From assembly GCF_003994485.1 (NCBI RefSeq), contig NZ_RZNJ01000002.1, positions 557,255 through 621,254 of the forward strand: DNA of 64,000 nucleotides, written 5' to 3'. A model generated the notes under the pieces. It was not told the origin of the DNA and made no database searches. It saw only the letters and a program-made list of their open reading frames with translations. Source of the stretch: Arsenicitalea aurantiaca (GTDB lineage: Bacteria > Pseudomonadota > Alphaproteobacteria > Rhizobiales > Devosiaceae). The position numbers were made by a program, and so were the translations under genes. This document shows, in pieces, positions 11,283 through 19,637 of the stretch. Every line of letters starts with the position of its first letter. The stretch's first letter is position 1.

Positions 11283-12077
11283 ATGCGCGCCCGCCTCAAA
11301 GCCCTCATCGAATCCCGCGCCTGGGAAGCCGCGATCATCGGCATCATCATTGCCAATGCGATCGTACTCGGGTTGGAGACCGACGCTCGGGTCATGAGAG
11401 CCTTTGGCGACCTGCTCGAACTCCTCGATCGCGTCATCCTCGCGATATTCGTGATCGAGATCGTGCTGCGCATCTACGTCCACCGGCTCTCGTTCTTCCG
11501 CGATCCATGGAGCATCTTCGACTTTTCGATAGTGGCGCTCGCGCTCTTTCCCACCACCGGCCCGCTTCAGGTGCTGCGTGCACTCCGCATTTTGCGGGTC
11601 TTGAGGCTGATTTCGGTTGTCCCGTCTCTCCGCCGCGTGATCGGCGGACTGATCGCGGCCCTGCCCGGCATGGGTTCGATCATCGTGTTGCTGGTGATGG
11701 TCTTTTACGTCTTCTCTGTCATGGCCACCAACCTCTTCGGCGCCTCATTCCCGGACTGGTTTGGGTCGATCCCCCGTTCGCTCTACTCGCTCTTTCAGAT
11801 CATGACGCTCGAAAGCTGGTCGATGGGGATCGTGCGACCGGTGATGGAAGTCTACCCGATGGCGTGGCTGTTCTTCGTCCCGTTCATCATCTCGACGACC
11901 TACGCGGTGCTCAATCTCTTCATCGGTGTGATCGTCTCGGCCATGCAGCACGAGAGCGAGGCCGCCGCCAGCGAGGATCGGCATGCAATCCAGGACGCCA
12001 ACGAGGCGGTGATGGCCGAACTGCGCCTGCTGCGCGGCGAGCTCGCTGAAATGCGCAACGAATACCGCAACAAATAA
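11283..12077 (+). CDS. Bacterial voltage-gated sodium channel (NaChBac/NavAb family)
   Basis: A 264-residue single-domain 6TM channel subunit that should work as a homotetramer in the inner membrane. S1 is about residues 14-32, S2 about 48-66, and S3 about 76-90. S4 carries arginines every third position (R99, R102, R105, R108). The pore loop has the filter T175-L176-E177-S178-W179-S180-M181, the same heptad as in the well-studied NavAb channel. S6 (about 193-222) contains N211. A C-terminal tail, rich in Glu and Ala, looks like the tetramerising coiled coil. The glutamate filter argues for Na+ rather than K+ selectivity. It is divergent from the BCCT gene and followed by a terminator. Confidence 0.93.
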   Translation: MRARLKALIESRAWEAAIIGIIIANAIVLGLETDARVMRAFGDLLELLDRVILAIFVIEIVLRIYVHRLSFFRDPWSIFDFSIVALALFPTTGPLQVLRALRILRVLRLISVVPSLRRVIGGLIAALPGMGSIIVLLVMVFYVFSVMATNLFGASFPDWFGSIPRSLYSLFQIMTLESWSMGIVRPVMEVYPMAWLFFVPFIISTTYAVLNLFIGVIVSAMQHESEAAASEDRHAIQDANEAVMAELRLLRGELAEMRNEYRNK

Positions 12078-12105
12078 AAAGGCCCCGCGCTCGGCGGGGC
12101 CCTTT
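12076..12105 (+). terminator. Hairpin terminator between convergent genes
   Basis: An 8-bp stem GGCCCCGC / GCGGGGCC (12081-12088 and 12094-12101) with a 5-nt loop is flanked by an A-run on the left and a short T-run on the right. It lies just after the channel stop codon and before the stop of the convergent LysM/LytM gene, so it probably serves both strands. Confidence 0.7.
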
Positions 12106-12124
12106 GAAGTCTGGGGAGCGGCGC

Positions 12125-13348
12125 TCAGCTTGCCAGAAGCGGCATCGGGTCGACTGGCGTCGCGCCCTTGCGCAATTCGAAGTGGAGCTGAGGACGCGTT
12201 ACCGATCCGGTTGTGCCAGCGGTCCCGATGCTGTCGCCGCGGTTCACCACGTCGCCGCGATTGACGGTCATCGAACCCAGATGAGCATAGGCCGATACAT
12301 ATCCGTTCGGGTGGCGGATGAGGATCAGATTGCCATACCCCTCGACGCCGCTGCCCGTATAGATGACGGTGCCGTTCTCGGCGGCGCGGATGGTCGCGCC
12401 TTCAGGCGCTTCGATGTTGATGCCGGTGCCGCGGGAAGAGGCGAAATCGGTGATCACGCGCCCGCTGACGGGCCAGCGGAACTTCTCCGCGCCGGACATC
12501 TGCGGTTCTGCCGGGGCGGGCAGCGAAGCAACCTGCTGCTGCTGAGCGGGACGCGCAGCCTCGTTAAGCGTCTGCGCTGCGGCAGCGGTGCTCTCCGCGC
12601 GCGCTGCCGGTGCTTCGATCAGCGATGCATCGGTGATGGCTGCGGTGTTCTCAGGACGCTGCGGGATCGAACCGAGGATCGGGCTCTGCGTCGGAGCGTC
12701 GTTGGCCGCAACCTGGCTGCGCGCGCCGAGGTCGGAGCGCCCGGGAATGGTGATCCGCTGGCCGACGACGATCTTGTCCGGGGAGGACAGCCCGTTCGCC
12801 TGGATGATCGACTGCGCAGTCACGTCATAGCGGCGGGCGATGGTATAGAGCGACTCGCCGCTTTCGATCACATGGGTGTACCCGTCTTGCGAGACGGAGA
12901 CGAGATTGGGAGCAGATGCAGCGGCGACGGCAGGCGGGACGGGCATACGGTCCGCCATCGCGGGTGCGAGGGCTTGCTGAGCGGGCATGGCTGGGAGGTT
13001 CCCGTTTGAGGAATTGAGCGGAGGCAAAGTCTCGGTCGAAACCGTGGTCATGGCGCCCTGCCCGCCGACCATTGCGGAGGGGCCCGTGACGTAACCACCG
13101 CCACCGCCGCCGATCTCGGCGGGGGGCGTGAAGGGACCAGCCGCAACGCGCTGGGAGGAGGCCAGCGCCATCGGCATGGGTTGGGACAGGTTGCCGGTTC
13201 CGCCGGCACTGGCCGAGCCCGTTACCGTGGGATCTCCGAACGCCCGGCCGCCAATCGCTGTACACCCTGAAAGGGCGACGGCGCCGGCAAGGATACCGAC
13301 CAATGCTACAGTGCCTTTAAGCGCCTTACCGGTCATGCGTTTACTCAT
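12125..13348 (-). CDS. LysM / degenerate LytM (M23-like) lipoprotein, NlpD/DipM-like
   Basis: A 407-residue predicted lipoprotein. Its signal peptide ends in a lipobox L-S-G-C29. A Gly/Pro-rich region follows, then one LysM peptidoglycan-binding domain (about 155-197, IESGESLYTIARRYDV), an Ala/Gln-rich linker and a C-terminal LytM domain (about 295-400). The zinc ligands of active M23 enzymes look lost: the usual H-x3-D site reads GTGINIEAP, and the HxH motif reads PQLHFELR. By analogy with E. coli NlpD/EnvC and Caulobacter DipM, it more likely activates a cell-wall amidase than cuts peptidoglycan. The gene encoded at 47041-48333 is a candidate partner. Confidence 0.88.
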   Translation of the reverse strand: MSKRMTGKALKGTVALVGILAGAVALSGCTAIGGRAFGDPTVTGSASAGGTGNLSQPMPMALASSQRVAAGPFTPPAEIGGGGGGYVTGPSAMVGGQGAMTTVSTETLPPLNSSNGNLPAMPAQQALAPAMADRMPVPPAVAAASAPNLVSVSQDGYTHVIESGESLYTIARRYDVTAQSIIQANGLSSPDKIVVGQRITIPGRSDLGARSQVAANDAPTQSPILGSIPQRPENTAAITDASLIEAPAARAESTAAAAQTLNEAARPAQQQQVASLPAPAEPQMSGAEKFRWPVSGRVITDFASSRGTGINIEAPEGATIRAAENGTVIYTGSGVEGYGNLILIRHPNGYVSAYAHLGSMTVNRGDVVNRGDSIGTAGTTGSVTRPQLHFELRKGATPVDPMPLLAS

Positions 13349-13492
13349 CAGTCCACTCGAACACAGGTACTCAACACCCCTGAAGCTAGGCGGTTAAGGT
13401 AAAGACGAGTTTAAGACCCATGCGATTTGCAGCAATTTGTTCTGCAGCGATTAAGCGACGGGTAAGGTTACCCTAGCGGCGCCGTGCAAAGC

Positions 13493-14977
13493 CTAGCCGA
13501 GACCCTTGAGAACGGCGGGGATCAGGCCCGGCAGGTCCTCGCTGATCATCCCGGGACCACCGAAAGCCTGCGCCGCCGTGCCATGTATCCACACGGCCGC
13601 GGCGGCCGCTTCCCAGCCGGGCATACCCTGCCCCAGGAGGCTGGCAACCATACCAGCGAGCACATCGCCGGCCCCGGCCGTACCGAGCCAGGCGGGCGCC
13701 GTTGCGTTGATCGCCGCTCGCCCATCCGGTGCAGCGACCACCGTGTCAGAGCCTTTGAGAATGACAATGGCCGAGGCGCGCCTTGCCGCCTCTCGGGCAC
13801 GCGTGACCTTGTCGCCAGTCATCTTGCCGAAAAGCCGGGCGAACTCTCCCTCATGCGGCGTCAGGACGACCACCCGGTCTGGCAGACTGGCAATAGCTTG
13901 GAAAAGCGCTTCCGGATCGTCGGCGAATGCCGTCATCGCGTCGGCATCGAGCACGATCGACGCGCCTGTGCGCAGAAGTGCGAGGACGCGCCCCCTCACC
14001 GCCTCGCCCCGCCCCGCGCCGGGGCCATAGACGACCGCGTTCAAGCGACGATCTTCAAGCAGTGCCTCAAGCGCCTCCGGGCTGTCCGCCTCCTTCAGCA
14101 TGATCGAGGTGACGTGAGCAGCATGGATCATAAGGGCGTCTTGTGCACCTGCAAGGCTGACAAGGCCAGAGCCGCTCCTCAGGGCAGCGAAAGCGGCAAG
14201 CCGCGTGGCGCCGGTCGCCAGCGCGCCACCCGAAACAACGACGCAATGCCCCCTTCCGTACTTGTGTCCGGCCGGATCTGCCGGAGGCAGTTGCCACAGA
14301 GCCGGATCGTTCTCCCAGGCGTTGGCGCCTAAGGTTGCAAAAGCTGCATCAGGCATCCCGATGTCGGCAAGCACGAGCTCTCCGCAAAGCTCTCGGCCAG
14401 GCAGAATAAGATGCCCAGGTTTCTTCCGAACGAAGGTGACGGTGACATCGGCCTTGACCGCGATGCCGCGCACCGCCCCCGTCGCACCGTCCAATCCTGA
14501 GGGCACGTCCACTGCGATCACCGGCAGGCCGGAGGCGTTCAGGGCCTCGATCAGGCGGGCGACCGCGCCATCGATGTCTCGAGACAGACCGGCCCCGAAT
14601 AGGGCGTCGATCACGATGGGTGCGCCGTCCAGGACCGATGCATCAGCATTGAGCACCGCATCGCCCCAGCGAGAAGCGTTTGTGGCACAATCGCCTTTGA
14701 GAGCGTCACGTTCGCCCGCCAGCGCGACGCGAACGGACCACCCCCTATCGCGCAACAGACGCGCAGCGACGAACCCGTCGCCGCCATTTTTCCCCGGGCC
14801 GCAGAGAACCGTCACATCCTGACGTCGAAAGCGCGCAATCACCGCATCCGCGACGGCGGCTCCTGCCCTCTCCATGAGGCCCAGGGTCGGAATACCCAGC
14901 GCGGCTGCACTACGGTCAGCCGCGGCCATTTCCTGAGGGGTCAGAAGGAGGACGTCCTTCGCGCTCGGGCCGTTCAT
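13493..14977 (-). CDS. nnr: Bifunctional NAD(P)HX epimerase / ADP-dependent NAD(P)HX dehydratase
   Basis: This enzyme repairs hydrated NADH and NADPH. The N-terminal YjeF_N epimerase domain (about 10-205) holds GPGKNGGDGFVAARLL. The C-terminal ribokinase-like dehydratase domain (about 220-490) holds YGPGAGRGEAV, TPHEGEFARLFG and the nucleotide-binding GTAGAGDVLAGM. I start it at the ATG at 14977 (MNGPSAKDVLLLTPQEM), which has a GGGAGGA site. The longer reading frame to 15037 would begin inside the trigger-factor terminator. The protein has 494 residues. It follows tig on the same strand, but the terminator between suggests separate transcription. Confidence 0.93.
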   Translation of the reverse strand: MNGPSAKDVLLLTPQEMAAADRSAAALGIPTLGLMERAGAAVADAVIARFRRQDVTVLCGPGKNGGDGFVAARLLRDRGWSVRVALAGERDALKGDCATNASRWGDAVLNADASVLDGAPIVIDALFGAGLSRDIDGAVARLIEALNASGLPVIAVDVPSGLDGATGAVRGIAVKADVTVTFVRKKPGHLILPGRELCGELVLADIGMPDAAFATLGANAWENDPALWQLPPADPAGHKYGRGHCVVVSGGALATGATRLAAFAALRSGSGLVSLAGAQDALMIHAAHVTSIMLKEADSPEALEALLEDRRLNAVVYGPGAGRGEAVRGRVLALLRTGASIVLDADAMTAFADDPEALFQAIASLPDRVVVLTPHEGEFARLFGKMTGDKVTRAREAARRASAIVILKGSDTVVAAPDGRAAINATAPAWLGTAGAGDVLAGMVASLLGQGMPGWEAAAAAVWIHGTAAQAFGGPGMISEDLPGLIPAVLKGLG

Positions 14978-15004
14978 AAGTTTCCTCCCGCAATTCCAAA
15001 CAGC

Positions 15005-15033
15005 AAAAAGGGCCGCCCGTTCCCGGGCGGCCC
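15005..15033 (-). terminator. Intrinsic terminator of tig
   Basis: A perfect 10-bp GC-rich stem (GGGCCGCCCG / CGGGCGGCCC, 4-nt loop) is followed on the minus strand by five T residues, 28 bp after the tig stop codon. It is also the main reason to reject a longer N-terminus for the nnr gene downstream. Confidence 0.88.
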
Positions 15034-15060
15034 TCAAAGAGGCGAAACGTCAAGCTTCGA

Positions 15061-16455
15061 TCAGTGGTCGTGGTGGTGGTGATCGTGATCACCTTCCTCG
15101 CCATCGTCCTCGGCCTGGATCAGCTTGGCCAGTTCCTCGCGCGTCATCGGCTTGTCGTTCGCCGTGCCGAGCCCGACGACGTAGTCGACGACCTTGTTCT
15201 CGAACACCGGCGCGCGCAGCGAAGCCAGAGCCTGCGGGTTCTTGCGATAGTAATCGTAGACCTGCTGCTCCTGACCCGGGAAGCGGCGGACTTCGGCGAT
15301 CAGCGCCTGCTGATGCTCTTCGTCAGTAACGTCGATCTTGTTGGTGTTGCCGATCTCGGCCACCACGAGGCCAAGGCGCACCCGGCGCTCGGCGATCGTC
15401 CGGTACTGTGCACGAGCCTCTTCCTCGGTCGTGCCCTCATCCTCGAAGCTGCGGCCGTGATGCTCGATCTCGTGCTTCACGCGGTTCCAGATCGCGTTGA
15501 ACTCGGCTTCCACCAGTTCCTCGGGGACGTCGAACTTGTGCCCCTCATCGAGCGCATCGAGAATCTGACGCTTGATGTGCTGGCGCCCCATGGAGCCCAG
15601 CGCCGATTCCATCTGCGACTTCACGATCTCGCGAAGCTTGTCGAGATCGTCGAGACCGAGCGACTTGGCGAACTCATCGTCCATTTCGCCCGACTTCGGG
15701 CCATCGACATGAAGAATGGTGACGTCGAAGGTTGCCTTCTTGCCGGCCAGTTCCTTGTTCCCGTAATCCTCGGGAAAGGTCACTTCGATCTGCTTCTCTT
15801 CGCCCTTCTTGAGGCCGACCAGCTGCTCTTCGAAGCCGGGGATGAACTCGCCCGAACCTACGGTCAGGTGAGCGTGATCAGAACTCCCACCCTGGAAGGC
15901 CTCGCCGTCGATCTTGCCGACAAAGGACAGACCGAGCCGGTCGCCGTCTTCGACAACCGCGTCATCGCCCTTGTCTTCATAGCCGCGACGCTCACGGAAA
16001 AGGCGCTCGAGCTCTTTCTCGACATCGGCTGCCTCGACCTCGACGACGGGCTTGTCGTAGGCGATGCCACTCAGTTCCATCAGCGTGACGGACGGCAGGA
16101 CTTCATAGCTCACCTCGAAGGCGAGATCGCCCTCGCCATCGAGCACGCGATTGATCTCAGCCTGATCTTCGGTGAGATCGATCTTGGGCTGGGTCGCGGC
16201 GCGTTCGGAGCGGCCGGAAAGCGTCTCGTTGACGCTGGCGTTGATCGCTTCCTGCATGACTTCGGACATGGCGGAGCGACCATACATCTTCTTGAGGTGC
16301 GCCATCGGCACCTTGCCGGGCCGGAAACCCTTTAGGTTTGCCTTGCCCTTGATCTCATCGAGCTTGGCATCCAGCCGCGAAGCGAGATCCTGCGCCGGAA
16401 TCGTGACGGCGAGCTTGCGCTTGAGGCCTTCATTGAGGGTTTCTGTGACCTGCAT
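15061..16455 (-). CDS. tig: Trigger factor, ribosome-associated chaperone/PPIase, with His-rich tail
   Basis: Trigger factor binds the ribosomal exit tunnel and shields nascent chains. The 464 residues contain the N-terminal ribosome-binding domain with the signature GFRPGKVPMAHLKKMYG (about 43-59). The FKBP-type PPIase domain lies about 150-240 (GDRLGLSFVGKIDGEAF...PGFEEQLVGLKKGEEK). The helical C-terminal substrate-binding domain follows. The protein ends in an acidic stretch and DHDHHHHDH, a histidine-rich tail that could bind a divalent metal; I do not recall this as a general feature of trigger factors. No clear Shine-Dalgarno sequence precedes the ATG. In many proteobacteria clpP and clpX follow tig, but here nnr does. 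Confidence 0.95.
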   Translation of the reverse strand: MQVTETLNEGLKRKLAVTIPAQDLASRLDAKLDEIKGKANLKGFRPGKVPMAHLKKMYGRSAMSEVMQEAINASVNETLSGRSERAATQPKIDLTEDQAEINRVLDGEGDLAFEVSYEVLPSVTLMELSGIAYDKPVVEVEAADVEKELERLFRERRGYEDKGDDAVVEDGDRLGLSFVGKIDGEAFQGGSSDHAHLTVGSGEFIPGFEEQLVGLKKGEEKQIEVTFPEDYGNKELAGKKATFDVTILHVDGPKSGEMDDEFAKSLGLDDLDKLREIVKSQMESALGSMGRQHIKRQILDALDEGHKFDVPEELVEAEFNAIWNRVKHEIEHHGRSFEDEGTTEEEARAQYRTIAERRVRLGLVVAEIGNTNKIDVTDEEHQQALIAEVRRFPGQEQQVYDYYRKNPQALASLRAPVFENKVVDYVVGLGTANDKPMTREELAKLIQAEDDGEEGDHDHHHHDH

Positions 16456-16522
16456 GGGTAATACCGTCTTTCGTCTCTGTCAGTTGGCCGAGGCGTCGTG
16501 CAAGCTCCCGGAATACCGGTAC

Positions 16523-16607
16523 TGGTGCGGGTGAGAGGACTCGAACCTCCACGCCTTGCGGCGCTGGAACCTAAATCCAGTGCGTCTACCAGTTCCGCCA
16601 CACCCGC
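16523..16607 (-). tRNA. tRNA-Leu (anticodon UAG)
   Basis: On the minus strand the 85-nt gene begins GCGGGTG and ends CACCCGC-A, followed by an encoded CCA. The anticodon stem CTGGA/TCCAG encloses TTTAGGT, which gives anticodon UAG (16571-16573) for CUN leucine codons. A long variable arm (GCGCCGCAAGGCGT) marks it as a class II tRNA, and the T arm reads GGAGGTTCGAGTCCTC. It lies upstream of tig on the same strand. Confidence 0.97.
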
Positions 16608-16637
16608 GAGAAACCGCCCTTTGGCCGGGGTCGCGAG

Positions 16638-16666
16638 GGTCTAGCGTAAGTTGGGAGGCCAGTCAA
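16638..16666 (-). promoter_or_regulatory. Possible sigma-70 promoter of tRNA-Leu
   Basis: On the minus strand, TTGACT (16661-16666) and TAGACC (16638-16643) are separated by 17 bp, which would start a transcript about 24 nt before the mature tRNA. The -35 match is good and the -10 only fair. This is a pattern match. Confidence 0.4.
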
Positions 16667-16864
16667 AGCCTGTTTCCATGGCCACTGCCTGCCGGCCCGC
16701 CCATTCCTTACGCAATCCGTCACGCGCCATACATCCATGACTGCGCAATTCCTAGCCACTTCGCTTAAGATTTAAGCACCAGCGGTCGCCTCACGTTCTG
16801 AGAGAGCCGGTTACGTTGCAGCTAACCCGCTATATCCAAAGGATTTTCTCGGACTTGGCCGGTG

Positions 16865-16880
16865 TGGCACGGACCATGCA
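16865..16880 (+). promoter_or_regulatory. Sigma-54 (RpoN) promoter of glnBA
   Basis: TGGCACG-GACCA-TGCA has the exact GG-N10-GC spacing of -24/-12 promoters, and the -24 box is a full consensus match. Transcription would begin near 16891, about 100 nt before the glnB start codon. Nitrogen-controlled glnB promoters of this type are well known in alphaproteobacteria and need NtrC. I did not find a convincing NtrC site in the upstream 150 bp. The remainder of the gap between tRNA-Leu and glnB (16667-16864) shows no other feature. Confidence 0.8.
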
Positions 16881-16939
16881 TTAAGGTGGGCGGCGTGGAT
16901 GACACGCCACGAGCGGCTGCAACCAGCGGACGCTTCTAG

Positions 16940-17332
<393 letters not shown>

Positions 17333-17405
17333 GCCCCTCCCGCCTGAGCCGTAACGCGCCGACTACCAGAACCAACGATTTCCGACTTATACAGGGGAAG
17401 AACCT

Positions 17406-18815
17406 ATGACGACCGGAAGCGACATCCTCCAGAAGATCAAGGACGAGAACATCAAGTACGTGGACCTGCGCTTTACCGACCCGCGCGGCAAGCTGCAGCA
17501 CGTCACGATGGACGCCTCGGTGGTCGACGAGGATCTCTTCGAAGAAGGCACGATGTTCGACGGCTCGTCGATCGGTGGCTGGAAGGCCATCAACGAGTCC
17601 GACATGGTCCTGATGCCCGATCCGAACGCGGCCTACATGGACCCGTTCTTCGGTGCGTCCACGCTGGCCGTGGTGTGCGACATTCTCGAACCCATGACCT
17701 ACCAGCCCTACAACCGCGACCCGCGCACCACGGCCAAGAAGGCCGAGGCCTATGTGAAGGCGTCGGGGATCGGCGACTCGGTCGTGTTCGGCCCCGAGCC
17801 GGAGTTCTTCCTGTTCGACGACGTGCGCTACTCGGCCACGCCTTACAATGTGAGCTTCAAGGTCGACTCGACCGAGCTGCCCACCAATAACGACGCCGAA
17901 TACGAGATGGGCAACACCGGCCATCACATCGGCACCAAGAAGGGCTACTTCCCCGTTCCCCCGCTCGACAGCGCACAGGACATCCGCGGCGAGATGCTCG
18001 AGGCGATGGCGCAGATGGGCGTGGTCGTTGAGAAGCACCACCACGAAGTGGCGTCGGCCCAGCACGAGCTCGGCATCAAGTTCGCGCCCATCATCAAGTC
18101 GGCCGACGACGTGCAGATCTACAAGTACGTCATCCATCAGGTCGCCAATGCCTATGGCAAGACCGCGACGTTCATGCCCAAGCCCGTCTATGGCGACAAC
18201 GGCTCGGGCATGCACTGCCACCAGTCGATCTGGAAGGATGGCAAGCCGCTATTCGCCGGTGACCAGTATGCGGGCCTTTCGATGGAAGCGCTCTATTACA
18301 TCGGCGGTGTGATCAAGCACGCCAAGGCGATCAACGCCTTCACCAACCCGACCACCAACTCTTACAAGCGCCTGGTGCCTGGCTTCGAAGCCCCCGTGCT
18401 GCTGGCCTATTCGGCTCGCAACCGCTCGGCTTCCTGCCGCATCCCCTTCGGCCAGTCGCCGAAGGCCAAGCGCGTCGAAGTGCGCTTCCCCGATCCGCTG
18501 GCGAACCCCTATCTCGGCTTCGCAGCGCTCCTGATGGCCGGCCTCGACGGCATCAAGAACAAGATCCACCCGGGCGACCCGATGGACAAGGATCTCTATG
18601 AGCTGCCCAAGCAGGAGCTGCTCTCGATCCCGACCGTCTCGGCTTCCCTGCGTGAAGCGCTCGAGAACCTCGACAAGGACCGCGACTTCCTCAAGGCCGG
18701 CGGCGTCTTCGACGACGATCAGATCGATGCCTACATCGCGCTCAAGATGGAAGAAGTCATCAAGTTCGAGCACACCCCGCACCCGGTCGAGTACGAGATG
18801 TACTACTCGGCCTGA
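17406..18815 (+). CDS. glnA: Glutamine synthetase, type I
   Basis: This enzyme makes glutamine from glutamate, ammonia and ATP. The 469 residues match dodecameric GSI. Signatures include [17 protein letters not shown] near the N-terminus, [11 protein letters not shown], the [16 protein letters not shown] metal/glutamate site, the ATP-binding [17 protein letters not shown], and [10 protein letters not shown]. Tyr398 in KDLYELP is the likely adenylylation site, so GlnE-type control is expected. It probably shares a transcript with glnB and ends at a strong terminator. Confidence 0.97.
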   Translation: MTTGSDILQKIKDENIKYVDLRFTDPRGKLQHVTMDASVVDEDLFEEGTMFDGSSIGGWKAINESDMVLMPDPNAAYMDPFFGASTLAVVCDILEPMTYQPYNRDPRTTAKKAEAYVKASGIGDSVVFGPEPEFFLFDDVRYSATPYNVSFKVDSTELPTNNDAEYEMGNTGHHIGTKKGYFPVPPLDSAQDIRGEMLEAMAQMGVVVEKHHHEVASAQHELGIKFAPIIKSADDVQIYKYVIHQVANAYGKTATFMPKPVYGDNGSGMHCHQSIWKDGKPLFAGDQYAGLSMEALYYIGGVIKHAKAINAFTNPTTNSYKRLVPGFEAPVLLAYSARNRSASCRIPFGQSPKAKRVEVRFPDPLANPYLGFAALLMAGLDGIKNKIHPGDPMDKDLYELPKQELLSIPTVSASLREALENLDKDRDFLKAGGVFDDDQIDAYIALKMEEVIKFEHTPHPVEYEMYYSA

Positions 18816-18834
18816 TCGGTCGACCCGAACGAAG

Positions 18835-18861
18835 AAGGGGCCCTGCGGGGCCCCTTTTTTT
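18835..18861 (+). terminator. Intrinsic terminator of glnA
   Basis: The stem AAGGGGCCC / GGGCCCCTT with a 4-nt loop runs into an unbroken T-run, 20 bp after the glnA stop codon. Confidence 0.9.
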
Positions 18862-18940
18862 GCATCGGTGTCTATCAACAGAACTGATGCAAGCGCGTCT
18901 GCTCTCTTCACGGTAGAGAGGCGTGGAAGTCAGACTATTT

Positions 18941-19108
18941 CTAGATGATGAAGAACACAGCGGCCACGGCGCAGATGATTATCGTGCGGGGCAAGGCAAA
19001 ATGAGCAGGCCGGTACGCGATACTCTTTATCCCGGCCTGCATCCATTTCGCAGTCTGCTCGGGCGGCAGCGACAGATACGCTACGCATCGCTTCGCGGCC
19101 CCAGCCAT
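18941..19108 (-). CDS. Candidate 55-residue protein with a C-terminal membrane helix
   Basis: A short reading frame in the 380-bp space between the glnA terminator and the next gene. The protein would start MAGAAKRCVAYLSLPPE, continue with an amphipathic stretch (QTAKWMQAGIKSIAYRPAH), and end in a single hydrophobic helix (LPRTIIICAVAAVFFII). An upstream GGAG, 10 nt before the ATG, fits a ribosome-binding site. The tail-anchored look and RBS support it; the lack of a recognisable family and the small size count against it. Another minus-strand frame of similar length overlaps it but has no such structure. Bases 18862-18940 and 19109-19196 hold nothing else I can name. Confidence 0.45.
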   Translation of the reverse strand: MAGAAKRCVAYLSLPPEQTAKWMQAGIKSIAYRPAHFALPRTIIICAVAAVFFII

Positions 19109-19196
19109 ACGGCAACTCCAAACAAAAACCGTATGGCCTATGTTTAGCGCGACAGGCTTAAAAAACCGCTTACAAGATGCAAACGCTTGGTAAACG

Positions 19197-19562
19197 TCAG
19201 GCCGGGCGGAGCCGCTCGCGGCCTACGATCTCGTCGCGGCAGAAATCGAACTCGATCAGGTAGACCCAGCGCCCCTCGGTGGCGCGGACCTGGATGTAGG
19301 GCCGCCGGGCGACATTGAGATAGATGTTCGAGTAGCCGCGCGCGGCAATGCGCTGCCGGATCTGGTAATCAGTGAGGCAAGGCGGCTGGAAGAAGCGTGG
19401 GCGCCTATCCCTGTCCCGATCCACAAACCCCGTGCCAAATCCGAAATGCATGTCGAAGCCGGGCTGCGCCTGCGCCGGCATCGCCGTTACGCTCGCGGCC
19501 GCGAGCGAAAGGCCGACAAGGGCGGAACGCAGGATACGTCTGAAGTCTCGCGTCGTTCTCAT
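19197..19562 (-). CDS. Secreted small protein, paralogue of the adjacent gene
   Basis: 121 residues, starting at the ATG at 19562, which has a GAGGAGAG site. A signal peptide ends near AMPAQAQ, so the mature protein (about 85 residues) should be periplasmic. The mature part has two cysteines (in PPCLTDYQI and FDFCRDEIV) that could form a disulfide, and the pattern CLT...ARGYSNI...IQVRATEGRWVYLIEFD. The alternating strands ending in a Tyr-x-hydrophobic segment look like a PepSY-type fold; this is my inference. It aligns over its whole mature length with the protein encoded at 19638-20084, so the two are tandem duplicates. Function unknown. Confidence 0.8.
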   Translation of the reverse strand: MRTTRDFRRILRSALVGLSLAAASVTAMPAQAQPGFDMHFGFGTGFVDRDRDRRPRFFQPPCLTDYQIRQRIAARGYSNIYLNVARRPYIQVRATEGRWVYLIEFDFCRDEIVGRERLRPA

Positions 19563-19594
19563 TTCGATCTCTCCTCTCACTCCCCAAATGCAGA

Positions 19595-19617
19595 AACCGG
19601 CCCACAAGGGGCCGGTT
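19595..19617 (-). terminator. Hairpin between the two secreted paralogues
   Basis: A 9-bp stem AACCGGCCC / GGGCCGGTT with a 5-nt loop lies between the genes. Only three T residues follow on the minus strand, so termination may be partial, or it may serve as a processing element. Confidence 0.45.
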
Positions 19618-19637
19618 CCACTGGCGGGACGCTGCCG

